Of a stretch of DNA of 34,324 nt, positions 29,914 through 34,324 are shown in pieces (the stretch's first letter is position 1; each line of letters starts with the position of its first letter). The stretch is from an uncultured Bacteroidota bacterium (GTDB lineage Bacteria > Bacteroidota > Bacteroidia > Bacteroidales > FEN-979), in NCBI GenBank assembly GCA_937900965.1, contig CALCGJ010000252.1:1-34324 (forward strand), in the 5' to 3' direction. A program made the position numbers and the translations under genes. The notes under the pieces were generated by a model. It was not told the DNA's origin and made no database searches. It saw only the letters and a program-made list of their open reading frames with translations.

Positions 29914-32196
29914 CTACTTGGTTTGAAAATCCCATATCGGCGAAGCGCCTAAAAGGTGTTCTACAAAGTAGTTCCAGCGCCTCTTCACCACGTATTCGGC
30001 ATAGTTGCCTTTGTAGCTGTGGCCCTGGCTGGGAACAATCAGCATATCGAAATCCTTGTCGGCTTTGATCAGGGCTTCAGCCAGTTTAAATGTAGCTGAA
30101 CCGTTGACATTGTTGTCAAGACCGCCGTGTATCAGCAACAGCTTTCCCTTCAGGTTGGGAGCCATAGTGATGTTTGATACCAGGTGATAGGTGGAGTCAA
30201 CCGGCCATCCCATATACATCTCCGGCCACCAGGCCTTCTCCATCCTGAAGTCGTGATCTGCTGAAGTGGATACCGCCACTTTATAGAAATCAGGAAACTG
30301 TAACATGGCATGTGCAGCATCGTAACCACCTGCCGAACGTCCAAAGATCCCTACACGTGTAGTGTCGATCCACAAGTACTGTTCGGCCAGTTGCCGGATG
30401 GCCAGTACATGGTCCAGAAGGTTCATCCCCATATTCTTGTAAGATACATCATGGAAGGACCTGGAGCGTCCGGATGTACCCATTCCGTCAACCATGACCA
30501 CCACAAAACCCAGCTCTGCCAGTGCCTGGTTGTTGATACTCAGTACTCTGGAAAAATACCTGGGAAACATCTGGGTATGCGGACCGGTATATGAATGATC
30601 AATGATCGGATATTTCTCTTCCGGATCAAAATTGGTTGGTTTCCAAAGAGCACCGTAGATCGTGGTTTGCCCATCCCTGCCTATGGCAGTAAATAGCTCC
30701 GGCGGACTCCAGTTCATGGCAACCAGATCAGTAATATCGGCTTTTGAGATCTCCAACAGCAGTTCTCCGGTTTTCGTCTCTCTCAATCTTGTTCGTTCAG
30801 GATATGCTGCCGTTGAATAGGTATCAACGAAATAACGCTTATCCGGTGAGAAAGAGATCCGGTGATGGGCATCTTCCGGGGTAAGTATTATAAGGCCTCC
30901 TCCATCAAGAGATGCACTGTACAGATGCTGATGGTAAGGGTTTCTGCCCTCCTCTTTCCCGGCAGCGGTAAAAAAGAGGGTTTCCGACTCCTGGTCGATG
31001 TACAGCAGGTCGTGAATATAATAGTCACCCTGCACGATTGGCTGAATAGAGTGATCCTCCAAATCCACTGTATAGAGTTGCCTCCAGCCGCTTCGTTCAG
31101 ACGCTACAATCACCTTTCCTGCCTTTTCAGCCAGCCAGTAGGCAAAATTGTCGATGTTCGTTTGACTTGAGTCCGTAAATAGTGGGGTGACAATCCCATC
31201 CGTCAGATCTATCTTCAGCAGGTACTCTTTCTGATATCCCCGCTCTGCGTAATTTGCATAGATCAGATTCGTATCTTCCGACCATCTGAAAGAGACCGGA
31301 TTAATATGAGTAGCTCGGGGCAGATCAGGGATAACCTCTTCTCCTGTTGCTATGTTGAACAGGACCGGGAGCATATAAATCATGGATGTATCTCCGGGCG
31401 ATCCCCTGTAGTAAGAGAGCAATCGTGGCCGATAGAGGGTATCCACACTCCAGTCAAGCAGATACATCTTCTGAGCACTCCTTGTATCACAGATGTATGT
31501 CTGGATCCATCGGGAGTCAGGTGACCATGTTACGTCAAAGCGTTCCTGTCGGTCTCCGCCCTCTCCCTCCATCAGGTCATACCAACCATAATAGCTTGCA
31601 TATTCATAGTTCTTTCGTCCCGCAAAGCTCAATTGCCTGATCACAGATGAATCAACCGACCGTATATAGAGATTAAACGAATCGGTGTATGCGATCCAAT
31701 TGCTGTCGGGTGATACAGCCTCATTTGGTGTGCGTTCCATTTCTTTCACCTCTTGTACAATCTCCAGAATATATGTATCCAGATCCAACTGATACAGTTT
31801 CTCTTTGACCTTGAAGCGGAGAGTATCCATATAAATATATTCAACTGAATTAAACAGGAGAGAATCGGGTCTCACTACTCCGCCCAGCTCTTCGCTAAGC
31901 GTTTTTGCCAGCCGTTCATGATCAAACAGCTCTGTTTTGCCGGGAGGGTTAAACGTTACCTTTCGGAAGGTTTTTCCGTCACGGCCCGTCGACAGATACC
32001 AGAAACCGGTACTGTCGGAAAACCAGTGAGGAGTAATTCCCAGGTTAAACACCTTCTGGTTGTCCAAATTATCCCAAAGGAAGCTAACGGCTCTCTGATA
32101 ATCTTCTTTAGTGATTGTTGATTGAGCCTGAAGACCAGCAGCTGAAGCAAAACCAATGAGAAGGGTATTGATGAGGAAACGGGAGAAATTTTTCAT
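29914..32196 (-). CDS. S9 family prolyl oligopeptidase, DPP IV-like
   Basis: A protein of 760 residues with signal peptide ending at AAGLQAQ. The N-terminal two thirds is a DPP IV-type beta-propeller (SPDSNWIAYT, DVTWSPDSRWIQTYICDTRS, VNPVSFRWSEDTNLIYANYA). The C-terminal alpha/beta hydrolase domain has GIFGRSAGGYDAAHAML with nucleophile Ser621, HGGLDNNV with Asp694 and PSQGHSYKG with His726. The usual S9B motif is G.SYGG, so Ala replaces Tyr after the serine. Such enzymes remove dipeptides or cut small peptides in the periplasm. The start codon is one base after the stop of the PD40/OmpA gene, so the two are co-translated. Confidence 0.9.
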   Translation of the reverse strand: MKNFSRFLINTLLIGFASAAGLQAQSTITKEDYQRAVSFLWDNLDNQKVFNLGITPHWFSDSTGFWYLSTGRDGKTFRKVTFNPPGKTELFDHERLAKTLSEELGGVVRPDSLLFNSVEYIYMDTLRFKVKEKLYQLDLDTYILEIVQEVKEMERTPNEAVSPDSNWIAYTDSFNLYIRSVDSSVIRQLSFAGRKNYEYASYYGWYDLMEGEGGDRQERFDVTWSPDSRWIQTYICDTRSAQKMYLLDWSVDTLYRPRLLSYYRGSPGDTSMIYMLPVLFNIATGEEVIPDLPRATHINPVSFRWSEDTNLIYANYAERGYQKEYLLKIDLTDGIVTPLFTDSSQTNIDNFAYWLAEKAGKVIVASERSGWRQLYTVDLEDHSIQPIVQGDYYIHDLLYIDQESETLFFTAAGKEEGRNPYHQHLYSASLDGGGLIILTPEDAHHRISFSPDKRYFVDTYSTAAYPERTRLRETKTGELLLEISKADITDLVAMNWSPPELFTAIGRDGQTTIYGALWKPTNFDPEEKYPIIDHSYTGPHTQMFPRYFSRVLSINNQALAELGFVVVMVDGMGTSGRSRSFHDVSYKNMGMNLLDHVLAIRQLAEQYLWIDTTRVGIFGRSAGGYDAAHAMLQFPDFYKVAVSTSADHDFRMEKAWWPEMYMGWPVDSTYHLVSNITMAPNLKGKLLLIHGGLDNNVNGSATFKLAEALIKADKDFDMLIVPSQGHSYKGNYAEYVVKRRWNYFVEHLLGASPIWDFQTK

Positions 32197-32197
32197 G

Positions 32198-34195
32198 TCA
32201 CCTGCCTATTATCCTGAACTCCGTCCGTCGGTTATTTGCCCGGCCTTCGTCCGTATTATTGGTATCGATCGGATTGGAGAACCCATACCCGGCATAGGTC
32301 ATCCGATCAGGAGAAATGCCATTGGTTACAAGGTAATCAAAGACTGCTTTTGCCCTGTTTTTGGATAGCTCCAGGTTGTGCTCTTCAGACCCGACAATAT
32401 CGGTATGGCCGCTGATCTCAATCCTTAAAGCTGGATTAGTCTGAAGAAGTTGAAGGAGTTTTTGGAGTTCGATGTAGGATATAGGTTTTAAGTCATATTT
32501 GTCCGTATCAAAAAAGATGTTTCTCAGCACAACCGTCTCTCCTACTTTGATTGGCTGAAGCGGAATATTTTTCAGAAATGGCTTTGCCTGATCCCTGATG
32601 CCTGTGAGGAAAAAATTGTCGGAATAGAAGAGGTAGCCTTCACGCGAAACATTGAGTGCATAGTCCCTGTCGGTGGGCAGGCAAACCAGGAAAGAGCCAT
32701 CGATCGGATCTGAGACCGATTGAACAACAACTTCGTTCCGCTCCAGGTTAGTAAGCTCAAAGTAGGCTTGCAGCCTGTTTCCGCTCTCTTTGTCAAAGAC
32801 AACACCCTTCAGGTAGGTGACAGGGTTTGGTTGCGCTTCATCATACAAAGGAAAGGAATAAATATCCTGCCGTCCTTTTCCTCCGAATTTATCGGAAGAG
32901 ATATAGGCAATATCTCCGGTTGAATTCACGACCAGAGTGATCTCGTCGGCATAGGTATTGATCGGATAGCCAAGATTTACCGGTTCTCCCCAGGATCCGT
33001 CCAAACTCTTTCGGGTGTAGAACAGATCCAATCCTCCCATTCCCTGATGCCCTTTGGATGCAAAATAGAGGGTTTGGTCATCAGGGTGGATAAAAGGATT
33101 CTGCTCAACTCCGGCTGTATTGACCGGGTCGCCCAGATTCACCGGCAGTGACCAGTCACCATTTGGCAACAGTTCTGTCTTCCATATGTCGCTGCTACCT
33201 TTTCCGCCACTTCTTTTACTGGCAAAATAGAGTGTCCTTCCATCAGAAGAGAAAGAGGGCTGAGAATCCCAGGTTGCGGAATTTACAACCGATCCCAGGT
33301 TTCTGGGGATAGACCAACGGTCGCCCATCTTCCACGACCAGTAGATATCGCAGCTTCCATAACCATCGTCGCGCTGGCAGGCGGCAAAAAACAGTAACTG
33401 TCCGTCGGGAGAGATAGAGATCGCTCCTTCATTCCCACGAGTATTGATTGGTGGCCCCAGGTTGAAAGCATGAAACCAGGCAGTATCTGAGGAATTGTAT
33501 GACAGGTAAAAATCCTCCTCAACTGCATCCGGGCCTTTAGCTACAATGGCACTGGTAGGCAGGCGTCGGGTAAAATAGAGGGTTTGCTTGTCGGAAGAGA
33601 TGGCATTGATGTATTCGTCGTGGATCGTATTGATGCTGTCACCCAGGTTTTTGGGATCGAAGGGTACGGGGGATGCCATCATCTCCATACCAAAGTTACA
33701 CTTGAGGATGTTCTCCTCTGTTTGCCATCGCCGGTTTGACGGTCCTTTGTTGTAGGAGATGTATTTTTCGTAATCCTGTTTTGCCTCTGCATACTGCCCA
33801 AGCAGCAGTTTGAGGTTCCCAAGGATTACATAGAGGTTGTAGTCCAGGTCGGGAAGAAGTTGAACCGCCCGGTCGTAATTGATAATCGCTTCCTCAATAT
33901 TCCTTTGTTCAGCAGCCATATCTCCCAGCATTGCGTATGCTTCGGCAAAGCTGGGATCTGCCTCCAGTGCTTTCTCCAGCAAGGCATAAGCTTGTGAATA
34001 TTCCCTCAGATTATAGTGCTCCCTGGCCTGAAGGTAAAATTTCTTAGCCTTTTTGGAAGCGGTTGAGAGAGACGGATGAGATTGACCCTGCAGCTTGTGA
34101 CCGGCGACAAGCGACCAGTGACCTGTTACAGGTGAGTAGTGAACAGTAAATAGTGAGAAGAACAAAATGATGATGATCTTCAAGGAGAGTCTCAT
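32198..34195 (-). CDS. TPR/PD40/OmpA-family envelope protein, PorE-like architecture
   Basis: A protein of 665 residues. After an N-terminal hydrophobic segment come TPRs at about 45-150 (AYALLEKALEADPSFAEAYA), then PD40/WD40-like blades at about 190-430 (SISPDGQLLFFAACQR, SFSSDGRTLYFASKRSGGKG, VVNSTGDIAYISSDKFGGKG), a carboxypeptidase-regulatory-like domain at about 450-535 (KGVVFDKESGNRLQAYFELT), and an OmpA domain from 559 with SGHTDIVGSEEHNLELSKNR (Asp599) and NNRRTEF (Arg656) for peptidoglycan binding. This order matches T9SS component PorE, but many Bacteroidota paralogues share it and no lipobox is visible. Residues 15-35 form a 7-residue repeat encoded by a heptamer DNA array. Confidence 0.85.
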   Translation of the reverse strand: MRLSLKIIIILFFSLFTVHYSPVTGHWSLVAGHKLQGQSHPSLSTASKKAKKFYLQAREHYNLREYSQAYALLEKALEADPSFAEAYAMLGDMAAEQRNIEEAIINYDRAVQLLPDLDYNLYVILGNLKLLLGQYAEAKQDYEKYISYNKGPSNRRWQTEENILKCNFGMEMMASPVPFDPKNLGDSINTIHDEYINAISSDKQTLYFTRRLPTSAIVAKGPDAVEEDFYLSYNSSDTAWFHAFNLGPPINTRGNEGAISISPDGQLLFFAACQRDDGYGSCDIYWSWKMGDRWSIPRNLGSVVNSATWDSQPSFSSDGRTLYFASKRSGGKGSSDIWKTELLPNGDWSLPVNLGDPVNTAGVEQNPFIHPDDQTLYFASKGHQGMGGLDLFYTRKSLDGSWGEPVNLGYPINTYADEITLVVNSTGDIAYISSDKFGGKGRQDIYSFPLYDEAQPNPVTYLKGVVFDKESGNRLQAYFELTNLERNEVVVQSVSDPIDGSFLVCLPTDRDYALNVSREGYLFYSDNFFLTGIRDQAKPFLKNIPLQPIKVGETVVLRNIFFDTDKYDLKPISYIELQKLLQLLQTNPALRIEISGHTDIVGSEEHNLELSKNRAKAVFDYLVTNGISPDRMTYAGYGFSNPIDTNNTDEGRANNRRTEFRIIGR
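34098..34160. repeat. Heptamer array inside the OmpA-family gene
   Basis: Nine 7-bp units in phase: TGACCGG, CGACAAG, CGACCAG, TGACCTG, TTACAGG, TGAGTAG, TGAACAG, TAAATAG, TGAGAAG. The total is 63 bp, exactly 21 codons, so the frame is kept. On the coding strand it yields LFTVHYS, PVTGHWS and LVAGHKL, a 7-residue repeat straddling the end of the signal peptide. Confidence 0.85.
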
Positions 34196-34216
34196 ATCCT
34201 AAATGTAAAATGCAAA

Positions 34217-34324
34217 ATTGCCATAAATTGCCATAAAATCTACTTCCACTCTCATACCACTTCCCCACTTCCCTACTTCCCTACTTCCCTACTTCCCTAC
34301 TTCCCTACTTCCCTACTTCCCTAC
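34217..34324. repeat. Octamer array at the right edge, with a short 10-bp repeat
   Basis: ATTGCCATAA occurs twice in tandem at 34217-34236. From 34259 to the right edge the sequence is a nearly perfect 8-bp tandem of ACTTCCCT, more than eight units, cut off by the window end. It lies upstream of the OmpA-family gene; no TAnnTTTG box is seen for that gene. Confidence 0.9.

Overview
The window looks like a chromosomal stretch of a Bacteroidota bacterium, probably a respiring member of the Bacteroidales/Marinilabiliales group. The evidence is three secreted proteins with type IX secretion (T9SS) C-terminal sorting domains, several TAnnTTTG promoter boxes of the Bacteroidota sigma factor, almost no Shine-Dalgarno sequences, a PD40/OmpA cell-envelope protein, and a phosphoenolpyruvate carboxylase of the Bacteroidota type. 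The species cannot be named from sequence alone.

Layout. (1) 1-3486, minus strand: four envelope genes, namely an OmpP1/FadL-like barrel (cut by the left edge), a small barrel, a DUF4136 lipoprotein and another barrel. (2) 3768-7465, plus: a large MscS-type mechanosensitive channel followed by a DcaP-like porin. (3) 7577-10680: a GT-C-like membrane glycosyltransferase, an ANT-like nucleotidyltransferase-fold protein and a secreted protein of unknown role. (4) 10902-18567: the respiratory core. A lipoprotein octaheme cytochrome with HEAT and TPR repeats is divergent from a Rieske / cytochrome b / octaheme cytochrome c operon, which should form a menaquinol-oxidising bc-type complex. A DinD-like gene lies between the first cytochrome and a 3' remnant of a second copy of it, and a broken toxin-antitoxin pair lies in the divergent gap. 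(5) 18596-22331, minus: PEP carboxylase and a PAPS-type sulfotransferase. (6) 22410-29803: a choice-of-anchor T9SS protein, a T9SS-exported arylsulfotransferase-like protein, and two paralogous class 3 lipase-like lipoproteins flanking a large T9SS protein and a small membrane protein. (7) 29914-34195, minus: a PorE-like TPR/PD40/OmpA protein coupled to an S9 (DPP IV-like) peptidase.

The most unusual feature is not a gene. The window is peppered with short-period tandem arrays, above all arrays with a strict 7-bp period (2821-2862, 17972-17992, 18568-18595, 25973-26089, 28159-28282, 29891-29911, 34098-34160), plus 8-, 9- and 10/11-bp arrays and palindromes. All five gaps between convergent genes contain an inverted repeat or a tandem array. 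Three arrays lie inside reading frames without breaking them: two in the octaheme cytochromes and one in the signal-peptide region of the OmpA-family protein, where the 7-bp repeat is read as a 7-residue repeat. Heptamers inside one cytochrome gene are the reverse complement of heptamers in an intergenic array 10 kb away, so one repeat family has apparently entered both coding and non-coding DNA.
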